Of a stretch of 64,000 nt of DNA, positions 54,820 to 64,000 are shown piece after piece. The position numbers and the translations under genes were made by a program. The notes beneath the pieces were generated by a model. That model did no database searches. It was not told the origin of the DNA and saw nothing but the letters and a program-made list of their open reading frames with translations. The DNA is from Hymenoscyphus infarciens. Taxonomy: Eukaryota; Ascomycota; Leotiomycetes; Helotiales; Helotiaceae. Where the stretch lies: contig LLCB01000128.1 of the NCBI GenBank assembly GCA_001414345.1, positions 62,001-126,000 on the forward strand. The letters are read 5' to 3'. How positions within the stretch are numbered: the first letter of the stretch is position 1; every line of letters starts with the position of its first letter.

Positions 54820-55477
54820 CACCAAAAAGTCGGATTGACTAAATCGCAAATAGGAAATCGTAAATCGTAAAATGTTACTTTCTATAAGTATAAAAGAGAA
54901 TAATTTCTAATTTAAATTCCCCCTCTCTATATTTAGATTAGATAGTCTTAACTATAGTAACTAGCTAATTTGAGAATAGAGAGGGAAAATAAAATATATA
55001 TCACGTGTATAGTAGTAACATTATCTGTAACATTGCCCTCTTACTATCGCCCTCTTACTATTGTCTCTTTACTATTATTTCTAGATAAATAAGGAAGAGA
55101 GGGAGAGAGGGAGAGAGGGGGAGGGGATTGTTTACTACTTTTGCTAAACTCCTCTTACCTACGCTAGGAAAAACTTTCTATTAAAATGTTTACTCGCCCC
55201 CTCGCCCCCTCTCTCCCTCTCTTCCTCTCTCCCTCTCTTCCTCTCTCCCTCTCTTCCTCTCTCCCTCTCTTCTATACTTTTATACTTTTATATTTATATA
55301 ATATACTAAAGAAGGAAAGTGTAGCGAGAGAGGGAGACTAAGAAGTAGCAAAATGCTCTCCTACCCCTTAATAAAGGGCTTAGATAATATAATTATTAAG
55401 TTCTACTTTAGCTCGACTTTGTAATTTACGATTTGCGATTTGCGATTTGCGATTTAGTCGATTCCGACCTTTTGGTG
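54820..55477. mobile_element. MITE-like element with inverted ends and TA target duplication
   Basis: The left end reads CACCAAAAAGTCGGA, then TTGACTAAATCGCAAAT. The right end is its reverse complement with small changes (TCCGACCTTTTGGTG preceded by atttagtcga and three gcgatttgcgattt units). TA dinucleotides at 54818-54819 and 55478-55479 flank the element, as for Tc1/mariner (Fot1/Pot2-type) elements. The 658-bp interior is AT-rich with purine/pyrimidine microsatellites and no coding frame, so it is non-autonomous. Confidence 0.85.
55196..55275. repeat. (CCCTCTCTTCCTCTCT)n pyrimidine microsatellite
   Basis: About four copies of a ccctctctt/cctctct compound unit on one strand. A complementary purine tract (gagagggagagagg) lies 110 bp upstream, so the two can pair as a hairpin inside the MITE. 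Confidence 0.9.
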
Positions 55478-55479
55478 TA

Positions 55480-58266
55480 TCTAGGACGTCCTATTACGGC
55501 ACTGGTTTTATTTGAATGTTTACTCAAGTGAATTCCTGACGTAGATATGGGTAAGACTCGAAACTTTTTTCCGAGATAGCTGCGTGGATGGTTCCATCAA
55601 AAGGAACTTCCGATTTGTTGGAAGGCTGTTTTTGAGTTAATTGCGGACATAAACTGAAATTTGTTTTTATTTTGCAAAGTCCCGTTATTACATTAGTGGT
55701 GCTGTAATTGAGCAGTGTATTAAAAGAGTAGAATTGAGTTGAGGTAGTTTGTACAGTAGTATGTGTTACTCCGTACTCGATCTTGAACGTTACTCGTCGC
55801 AATTCACTACTACTTGTGTAATATTCGAGCAGCCTAGTATTTTTTTTTACACCACTGTAATTAAGTGACGTCGTGAAGGCGTGTTTTCAAAAGTGTAACT
55901 GGTCACTAGGGTGCAACAAACTCAGAACTTCTTTAAAGTTATGGAAATTGAAGTAGATAGTGAAGAGCTTCATAAAATACATACAGTCCTGTATTATTTA
56001 AGGAGGGGTGTGAACCCCTGTATATATGAAGTAGGAGGCTCAAAAGAGGGACTTGAGTGGCAAGTTGATAGAAACATTGGCACAATGATACCTTCGAACC
56101 TAATTAAATGCGGCTCAGTATGGTTTTGTACGTATTGCTTCTTGCACCCTGAGCAGGAAATCCAGTAGTAACACGACATGTATTAGAAGCCCCGAGAACA
56201 TTCCTTACCTTCCTTTATTTTTACCTCTCTCACATCTCAGCTCACAGAGACAAGCAATATCGTACTTATCGCGGCAAAAATTAAATTAAAAAGACATAGT
56301 AATCCCATTGAGGTGCCACGAACCCACCAGGAGGATCCGATGACGTCCTACCTGCCTTTGTTGTACTCCCCCTCCTTAACTGTCTGTAGACGAACTGACA
56401 TTTTCACAGCCAAACTACCCTTGCACACGACAGACAGTTAAGGGAGGAGGGTAACCTTTTCAGGCCACAGCATGTTGGTGTTGGTGTTGGTGTTGTTGCA
56501 TATACTCGGCTAAATAAGACGCCAGGTAGTTTCAGCCCTCGGCGGGGTGATGGGGCGGAAGGCTGAGTGACACCACCCTATTGGTAATTCCATGTCTCCA
56601 ACCGGCTGTGTCGTTTCGGTTTTTCACGGGCATATATAAACTTGGTAGTGTTCCAAATGAACTGGAGGCGTTCACTTGAACCTACCTTACCTATGCTTGG
56701 GCTTACGTCGCATTGCCCGAGGCTTTTTTGTACAGGTGCAGAAGGAGACTCATAAGTGCAATAGTGGGTGTGTTACATTAGCGGTTCCTAATTCGTAGAT
56801 GATGGTATGACTTTTCGTTGCACTTTCTTTTGTGTGGTGGCCCTCATACCGGCCCATAATTCCAGAGATCCTCCAAGAATTCTAAACAAGTGCACACTTA
56901 TTATTAGCTTTAGTCTTGAATTGGATAATTTCCTTCGAGATTACTAGATATATGTACCTAAACTCAAATGAGGCCGTTGATATTTTTCAGAAACGCAGCG
57001 GACTCCGCATATTGCCTGTCAGCCCTATCAAGTAGGCATAGGAGCAGCTGGCCCCCTAGCTGCTTTACAACCCTTGACCAGGCCCAGATCATCGTATCGT
57101 AGATCATACTGACAAGATCGATTTGGCGATGTGTTCAGGGAATCAAGTCGAGTCCAACAAAAAGCAACAAAACAGCCCACTTCAAGTTGGTCTTACAGTT
57201 TGAAATACTTGTCGCCTTGAATACTTCGCGGTTCAATAGTGAGTCACTCAACGCTTCGCGTCTGCCTTGCCAGTAAATCAAAACCAACTCATCACAGTTG
57301 TATCACAAACCAACATTGTTGGTACCAACGAACTTCGTTGTTGGGGTTTGATTTCCAAAAGGAGGAAACCCCACACTACTGACTTGACGGAAGAACGATG
57401 ATACCTCCCCGCCTTCCACCCCCCCTTTCTCAATTCTTATGCCGGTTCATGATATTGACAAGGAATGAAGTCTTAACAAAGATAGCCGCCCTTCTCTATT
57501 CGAAAACGGGTCCACCCGGCCTCATGTGAGGAAATTCCTCCCGAGGGGCGAACTGCTCCTTCGCTTAGCTTTTGTGACCCAAGGCAAGGGCTTCGGCGAG
57601 TGCTTTCAGCTCGATCACACAAAAAGTGCGTCTGAACTCCGTGTGGCGTAAGTCTACTTCTTTGAGGTAACCAATAATAAAATTCGTAAGCAGACATTTT
57701 TTCCACGCTCTCGTTCAGCAGCTAAGTCTTTCAACTCATCACTTTATCGCCCCCGCATGCTAGTATGCGGCGTAGTTGTTGGCCCCATACTGATTGGGGT
57801 CTCCCTTTTTCTGACGGTACAGAACTGGGACTCTCTCAGTCGCTGACAGGTAGTGACAGATGCAACTGTATTGTGCTGGAATCACACTTCGGTTTTTCCA
57901 AAGTTTCTGTCGGCGGCTATTCCACCAACCACCTACCACCAACCACCAACCACCAACCGTACCAAAAAGGCAGATCAAAAACTGCGTCGTTGACTTTCAT
58001 AAAGATGCGTGATGTTTGATAGAAATGAATGTATTGGTAGTCGGCAATAAATAAGCATATCTCAAACAAACAGATGACGCATGCTGTTGGTAGAGAAAAG
58101 ATGGTGGGGAAAAATTGAAAAGAAAGATATCTAGTGTATAAAATCCAACGAGAAAAGAATCAAATAAAAAGACAGTAGAATAGGGTCTCCAGCAAGAGTT
58201 GATGCTCCTAAAATTGCAAAGTTTCCAAAGTTTCCAAAGACATTCTCTCAAAAACTCAACCAAAAT
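55480..58266. other. Intergenic, no supported gene
   Basis: Only short frames. Contains an imperfect hairpin at 56371-56447 and small palindromes near 57310-57350; no RNA gene is recognised. Confidence 0.45.
56371..56447. repeat. Inverted repeat, 17-bp arms
   Basis: cctccttaactgtctgt and acagacagttaagggagg, separated by about 42 bp, are complementary apart from one inserted base. Confidence 0.75.
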
Positions 58267-58958
58267 CTAGGGATAATTCTGCCCGTAACCATTCTGCCAT
58301 CCGTTGCCAGCACTGTTCCAATTGTTCCCTTCTTGAGGAGCTCCACTCCCATACTCCCAGTCATTGCCATAAGAAGAACCCGCAGAAGGGGTTGTCTGAT
58401 ATGGTGATATGGATGGGTTTGGACTTGAATAAGACGTTTGTTGGTGGTGAGAAAGTGGTGTTGTACAGGTCTCGGAATTGACAGGTTCTGGTGTGCAGTA
58501 CCAACTCGTTGGATTGTCACCGTATGTTTGATTCGATTGGACTGGAAAAGAAGACGAATAGTCTTGCATCGATGCTTGGGAGTTCGAATCGTTTGCTTGC
58601 CCTTGGTCTGAAAAAAGCTATCAGCACATATCATCTGCCCCCTGTGGAACTTTTGTATTACTCTGCATCATATTGTCTGCATTCAATTCCAAGATTTCTA
58701 AGTATATGTCAACGAGAAAGTACTTTGCAGAACGTCGATAGCCTTACGTGTACGCCACCCCGGATGCTTTGTCTCGATGTGCTTCCTCGTTCTCTCTTTC
58801 CGAGTGGAACTATAACCACATCCAGGATAATCACAGTCGTATTTTCTCTGCTGGTGTACTTCACGATGATGTCTCTCCAGGTCTGGCCTACGAGAAAAAG
58901 TACGGGTGCAGTCGGTGCAGGGTATTGGTTGTGCCATTGGAGGGGGTCGATTATGCAT
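58267..58958 (-). CDS. Small C2H2 zinc-finger protein (two fingers)
   Basis: Two exons on the minus strand, 58748-58958 and 58267-58607, joined across a 140-nt intron (ACA C|AC); 183 residues. The first ATG is at 58958 (MHNRPPPMAQPIPCTDC); the frame upstream starts only with TTG. Finger 1 is CTDCTRTFSRRPDLERHHRE ending in H (C-x2-C-x12-H-x4-H). Finger 2 is CDYPGCGYSSTRKERTRKHI ending in ETKH (C-x4-C-x12-H-x4-H). The rest is a Ser/Gln/Asn/Tyr-rich low-complexity tail ending WQNGYGQNYP. It is probably a nuclear DNA-binding regulator; such short two-finger proteins are numerous in ascomycetes. The target is unknown. Its intron contains shadow frames on the other strand. Confidence 0.85.
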
Positions 58959-61081
58959 TTTTATCTGATGAAATGGTGTTTGACTCTTCGAGTACTTGGG
59001 CAACTTGGAGTATATATAATAATTAGGTTCTCAAGTATTGGCATCAGTATCAAGCAAGGCAAAAGGCGCAGACCAACAAAGAGCTAGGTAGACTTTCACT
59101 TGTTGGAAAACCTTACTCACCAGTAGCAAAACAATCCCCCTTCCATCACAGTGGTATGCTGCAATGCAAGCATACTCACATGCATTCGAATAACGTTCTG
59201 ACTACTTGGCCCTTAGGCTGGAGGTATGGCTTCTCCCTGTCCCTACCTGGAGAGACGAGAGAAAGCGGGGTTAGAAGTGCCGCAAATGAGCCCCCCTCCG
59301 CCTGCGAATCGGGGCATGAAGCTTCTGCTTCCCCTTAAGGAATCCGTCACCTTGCTCGCCAACCACTCCCATTCCTGAACTGACTTTGAGGAATTTTAGT
59401 CTTAAGATTCCGAAAGCCGGGGAGCCCAGTATATCATAATCAAAGAGTTGGGCTGCAGATGAGGTCACAGGTAAATGAAACGTGCGCTATTAGAGGCTTG
59501 AGTATGGATTTTGTTGCAGGTCACCAACTCAATTTTGAGACTGCCCAGACAAGTAGAAGGATTCCAGAAAACCGGTCTCCAAATGGTGGCTTCCTTCCAC
59601 TGAGAAGATATATACGGCCCGTTGGCGTATTTTGATGCCTTTGCTTGAAAGAAACGGCAAATAGGGGCGTTAAGAAAGGATTGCTTCAGATTTGGCACAC
59701 GGGGTGGTGTCAAGAATTCCACTGGAGAACCTTCAGCGCAGGGAAAACACCACAGGCAGTCGCCCAACCTAAATCGACGGCATTGAAAGAAACGATAACC
59801 GGGTTTCCTTCTTCTTCAGCAACCCCAAGCGCAAATCAGGAAACGAATCAAGCCATCAGAGCCACATTCAAACAATGCGGCCATCCTTAAATTGAGTGGC
59901 GACCGTTAAATTTCTGACAATGTTGGGAGGTTCGGCCCGTAGCACTGTTTCTTCTTCTAGCGGCAAAATTCAGAGTACCTAAGGGAAGGTAGTGCTCGCT
60001 ATCGACGTCCTCGAGGAGATTATCGGCAAGAGTGTATCCGCCTGACCTTTCCTCACATTCAGTTGGCGGTCTGCTCCTTCATGGCTGCAGCTGACAATGC
60101 AGTTGCCCACTACAACAGGGGGCTCGCCCAACTCGCAATGGTGAGTTGCCAAAGACGGTTGGTTGATGAGCACCGATTTCCAGCTAAAATGACAAAACCG
60201 ACGAATAATAGAGCCTGGTCTCCATGTAGGAGAAAATCTGGAAGCTGTACAAGTACTCTATTGGCGGGAAACCAGAATTGCTGAGGAACATGATCAGAAC
60301 CACCACACCCAAAGACCTCACAACGCCGCACTTAAGCAGCAGCTGTCAAATGGATGGAGATGCTTTCTTGCGTTGTACATGTTTAATACATTAATACAAC
60401 CAAAGTAGGCTTTTTATTGACTGTGGTGTGGCAGTTGCCAACTTTGATGGGTAGCTTGGGCAACTGCACATAGGATAGTGTACTGTCGGAACGACCAGTC
60501 AAGGGCTCACTATCGTTCGTCAAGACTAGCCATCATCTTTTGTCCCATGGCAAGTGTTCCGTGTTCTTTGCGACCAGTCACCAGTCGTCCTCCGCGGATG
60601 ATTGCGAATCAATAATCCACTGAACCGGAAAAGCAACATTGGGAGGCAAATACCGCTCCTGAGGGCAGCCATAATGGATTCAAGCTCATGGTAACAACGC
60701 TATATAATTAAAGTAAGTTACTCATCGAACGAGTTTCGGAGAATTCGATTGTAAACTCACCTACCTATGCGTCGGCAGCCTGAATCGGTTGGGTTTTGAA
60801 GATACCGTTTTCGGAATAGTGTTCTCCAATCAATAAGTCTTGACACTGGCGATAATGGACACCAGAATTGAACTTCGTGAGTCTCCAATGCGCTGATTGT
60901 AACCTCTTAGGCACCTATTAAAGCTTCTGAGGAAGTGCAAAAAGTACCTAACATGGGTAAGGTTATATGCACGTGAAATTAGCGCCACAGGCGCCCCTGT
61001 GCATCTGTGACGAAGTCGGGTGTTGGTAATCTTGAATGACAACTCCAACCTCAGGAAACCAACTCCAAAAGATAACACAGA
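58959..61081. other. Intergenic, no supported gene
   Basis: Short frames on both strands (for example 59465-59767 and 60110-60331, minus) do not connect into a recognisable protein. Decayed genes are possible but not demonstrable from sequence. Confidence 0.4.
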
Positions 61082-61450
61082 ATGCCTCGTCTCCAATCCT
61101 TGGAAAGTATCTACCATGCCTATATCGCGGCTATCAACGATCGTGACTGGTCCCTGGTCGCATCTGACTACGTCCAACCAACTGTTATCCACAATGGCAC
61201 CAAGACAACCAACATACAGTACGCAGCCATGATTGAAGCCAGTCACATTCCTTTTGGATTGAGGGCTGAATTTGTCCCACAAATGTTGGTTGTGGACTCA
61301 GACAAGGGAACTGTTGGATGCAGGCTGAAGATCGAATTTGATGGCGGGAAGCGGAAATTGTGGGAGAACGTGTTCTATCAATTCACCGATGGGAAGATCG
61401 GGGAGGTGTTCAGCATGGTTGAAGATGCAGAAACTGGTGAGAAGGTATGA
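61082..61450 (+). CDS. SnoaL-like / NTF2-fold small protein
   Basis: A single exon of 122 codons from the ATG at 61082 (MPRLQSLESIYHAYIAAIND). The text RDWSLVASDYVQPTVIHNG, then GLRAEFVPQMLVVDSDKGTV and ENVFYQFTDGKIGEVFSMVE, follows the alpha-beta pattern of SnoaL-like polyketide cyclases and ester cyclases in the NTF2 fold. The length fits a one-domain member. No polyketide synthase or oxidoreductase lies nearby, so a metabolic role cannot be assigned. The stop is TGA at 61448-61450. No signal peptide. Confidence 0.75.
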   Translation: MPRLQSLESIYHAYIAAINDRDWSLVASDYVQPTVIHNGTKTTNIQYAAMIEASHIPFGLRAEFVPQMLVVDSDKGTVGCRLKIEFDGGKRKLWENVFYQFTDGKIGEVFSMVEDAETGEKV

Positions 61451-62208
61451 AGTTGCGTAGGAGTGGTGTTGGATCGAAGGCAGTCCTCAGGTGAGTATTC
61501 CACTCCCCCCGCCTCCTCAAACCTGCAAAACGCCTGACACTGACGGACTTGGAGAAACATTATCATACCGATTTGCCAATCTTCTCAGCTAATGCCTTGC
61601 GGAATTTGATTTATATCTCAGGTAGTTGCTATCAACTCTACCTAGGTACGATTCCAAAATCCTTAAAAAAGGCGTCAGGTCATGTGATCTTTGGGTGAAC
61701 CCGACCTACCTGTTTGTCAGAGGAGTCTCTGAAAATAGTGGAAAATAGCCTGTATATTGCCTTTTATAAGTTCTCGGTCTATCTAATAATTTTGTACATT
61801 TTTCTTGTCTCACAGGAATGGGTTTACACAACTTTCACGATCTCAACTCGGCTGGCATCGTATTACAATCTCAAATAGAAGATCAGAACACGACATAATC
61901 CAGCATGCATGCTTTTCTTTCACGTGGCCCGAGTAACGCGGAGATAATACAAGGTACCTCTTTGTCAAAAAAATGTTCCCTTTTGTTTGCATTCTGGAAA
62001 TTTATCAAATCCGATCCTGAACAAAGACTTGTAAAAAGTCGAGGTCTCTGTTTATTTTCCTTCAACTCTTTTTCGAGTTCCTCCGCAGCTTGTGACAGTC
62101 ACGTCCTAGTAAAACTATTTCTGGGGGTTTTCTTCCGTGCTTGTCCAATTTTATCTCCACGATATTCGATCCGATTATTTACAGCACTTTGCTGTACCAA
62201 CAGCCAAT
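61451..62208. other. Intergenic upstream of the kinase gene
   Basis: No supported gene; presumably the promoter of the kinase gene. Confidence 0.4.
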
Positions 62209-64000
62209 ATGGCCGGAGAGACAGTTCTAGAAGGGGCGCCGTTACCTCCTACACCTACTGTGGGAGGTCTTGCGACGCCCCCTGCGAATCTCCCAGTTCT
62301 TCCTGGTGGACCGGAAGATTTCACTCCCGACCCAAACCTTCCGGCAACTATGGAGCATTACAGTAAATCATGGCTCGAGAAGGAGAAAAACTGGAAACAA
62401 CGTGTAGGAACTGGCTGGGTTCCTAAAAGAGTACTGGGCTCAGGCGGCCATGGGATTGTGGGGCACTGGACTTATGAGGGTATTGACAAAGATTTGAAAA
62501 CGTTGACGGATGTCGCTGTCAAGCAGCAAGTTTATAAGGAAGGGGGTGGGAACCTCACTGATGAAGAAAGATTTTATAGAATGCTTCGGGACTCGAATAC
62601 TCTGCATATTCCCAAGATGTATCGAAGAGTGTATACGGATGAGGGGACAGGGACGAATCCCGAGAAATTTGATCCATTTGGTCGCGTTCAAAGGATGTTT
62701 TTGGAATACTGTGAGTCCGGCGATATGGGTGTAATTATTCGTAGTAGAGTACATTGGTAGGTGCCAGACACGACTTCTCTCTTGATATAATTACAATTGT
62801 CTTACGTCGTATTTAGGTGGGAGAGAAACAACGGTAGATTCGATATTACTCTTTCCCCTCTACTGTTGTGGGAAATCTTTCATTGCCTTGTACGTTTATC
62901 ATTTCTTAGTTCAGCAATTTTATCTCTCAATATTGCTCTGATCGACCATATCTTACCCTCAATTGTTGTAATGGCAATTTTTCTTGAGAGGCACAGAACT
63001 AATTTCCACATCTTTTAGGCTTTGGGGGTCTTGGTGATGCACACAGGCAAGGAGAAATACGATCACTCAGCTCGAAGGTGGAATAGAGGCGAAGTAGTTC
63101 ATTTTGACTTGAAGCCTGCGAATAGTACGTAGTATTTGTTTCGGAATTGGTTACTTGCTTACGGTCTGCTCAAGTATTTGTTGGCTCCAAAACCCGTGAT
63201 GAAGAACATATCAACAGGCGACCGGTAAAGGTAGGATGTCTTTCAGTGTCAACGCAAGCAAGCCATCTGCTAATTTACTAGATTGGGGACTTTGGTTTGG
63301 CAGCGGAAATCACACCAGGAGTGCCGCAAGATTTTCGTTTTATGACCCGAAACAACCAGAGGGGGACAGAGATATATCTTGCTCCAGTTAGTCGACCATT
63401 AAATCTTCTCCTTCTAAAATCTATACATATGCAGTTGTTTTAACTTACATAGGAACAATTGTACCAACAGGCATGGCTCAGCGAGGGACGAGTAAGGCCA
63501 TGGCACCATCAAAGGAACGCAATAATTAGGAGGCCTTACTATGGCACAGTGACTAATATCTGGCAAATTGGCTTGATCATGCACTGTGTACTACATATGC
63601 AAGAATATCCAAATGTGACCAACCCAATCTCTTTCATGCTCTAGGTTTCTTCTGTTTGGTTGTGGATTTCACTCTCCTGGTCTCTCTGAAGTCTCTTGAA
63701 TATGATGCATTACTGACACGTTATAGTGGTACAATCCTACAATGCGCAACCCAATGAGGTGTGAATACTGGACTGCAACACCAGAGCTCCAAGCAGGAGG
63801 CTATACGGTGTGCATTGAGGAGGATTATAGAATTAACCATGAAGCGCGTCAAAAACCATCCTCCGAACGACTCTCAAGAGTATTGTACTTGATATTGGAG
63901 TGCTTACTCATTGAACCTGATGCGCGTCCTACTGCCTTGGACCTTGCTAGAAGGACGCGAGAAGGACTCGATAACGAGCGTGAATACGAAAAACAGGAGA
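62209..64000 (+). CDS. Serine/threonine protein kinase-like protein (3' end outside window)
   Basis: Multi-exon gene starting at the ATG at 62209 (MAGETVLEGAPLPPTPTVGG). Exons supported by phase: 62209-62756, 62817-62889, 63019-63124, 63175-63230, 63282-63386, then 63453 to about 63614 (donor uncertain) and 63727 onward. Kinase motifs in order: KRVLGSGGHGIVGHW (glycine loop), VAVKQQ (ATP-binding Lys), VVHFDLKPANIFVG (HxDLKxxN catalytic loop; HFD instead of HRD), KIGDFGLAAE (DFG), and LAPEQLYQQAWLSEG (APE). A C-lobe region with LLIEPDARPTALDLARR (the Arg of subdomain XI) runs to the edge. All core residues are present, so an active kinase is plausible. It resembles expanded, poorly characterised leotiomycete kinase families; the substrate is unknown. 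Confidence 0.8.

Noticed and set aside
60110..60331. Possible RTA1-like membrane protein fragment on the minus strand
   Set aside because: Only vague resemblance, and it would require frameshifts; no motif firm enough.

Overview
This window looks like nuclear DNA of a filamentous ascomycete (Pezizomycotina, most likely a leotiomycete close to Sclerotinia/Botrytis; the class is an inference). Genes are compact and sit on both strands. Most contain short GT-AG introns (about 50-120 nt, three around 220-300 nt). The products are typical of ascomycetes: Pex8, a Zn2Cys6 regulator, Pfs2, endonuclease G, Ste14. Repeats carry the CpA-to-TpA signature of repeat-induced point mutation (RIP).

Layout. 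1-3.5 kb: the 3' end of an F-box/LRR-like gene and a frameshifted relative. 3.5-4.2 kb: an AT-rich RIP-like scar. 4.4-5.8 kb: a Gly/Ser/Asn-rich stress-type protein gene built from duplicated exon-intron units. 7-21 kb: a conserved block with CWC15 (spliceosome), RRP45 (exosome), a DGAT1-type acyltransferase, PFS2 (mRNA 3' processing), NUC1, a metallophosphoesterase and a Zn2Cys6 transcription factor. 21.7-25.1 kb: a gene graveyard with a STAND/ankyrin relic and a truncated cytochrome P450 beside a dispersed repeat. 25.83-33.69 kb: a structurally complete Ty1/copia retrotransposon, heavily RIPed, with matching 5-bp target duplications.

33.8-39.3 kb: PEX8 (C-terminal SRL), a small membrane protein, a hexapeptide-repeat acetyltransferase, and one open reading frame that joins an HMG box to a complete Ste14-type isoprenylcysteine methyltransferase. 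39.8 kb: a 5S rRNA-like sequence. 41 kb: a subtilase relic. 43.2-46.4 kb: a seven-exon CLC chloride channel/transporter. 48-52.2 kb: an IAH1-like esterase and a retropepsin-like protein whose catalytic Asp position reads Cys. 52.6-53.6 kb: a miniature LTR element (TRIM). 54.8-55.5 kb: a TA-flanked inverted-repeat element (MITE). 58.3-64 kb: a small C2H2 zinc-finger protein, a SnoaL-like protein, and a protein kinase that runs off the right edge.

The genes do not form a pathway or a secondary-metabolite cluster. The conserved genes are housekeeping, and the repeat-rich gaps between them hold decayed members of expanded families (F-box, STAND, P450, subtilase). Exon boundaries come from reading splice motifs and checking phase by hand; none is backed by transcripts.
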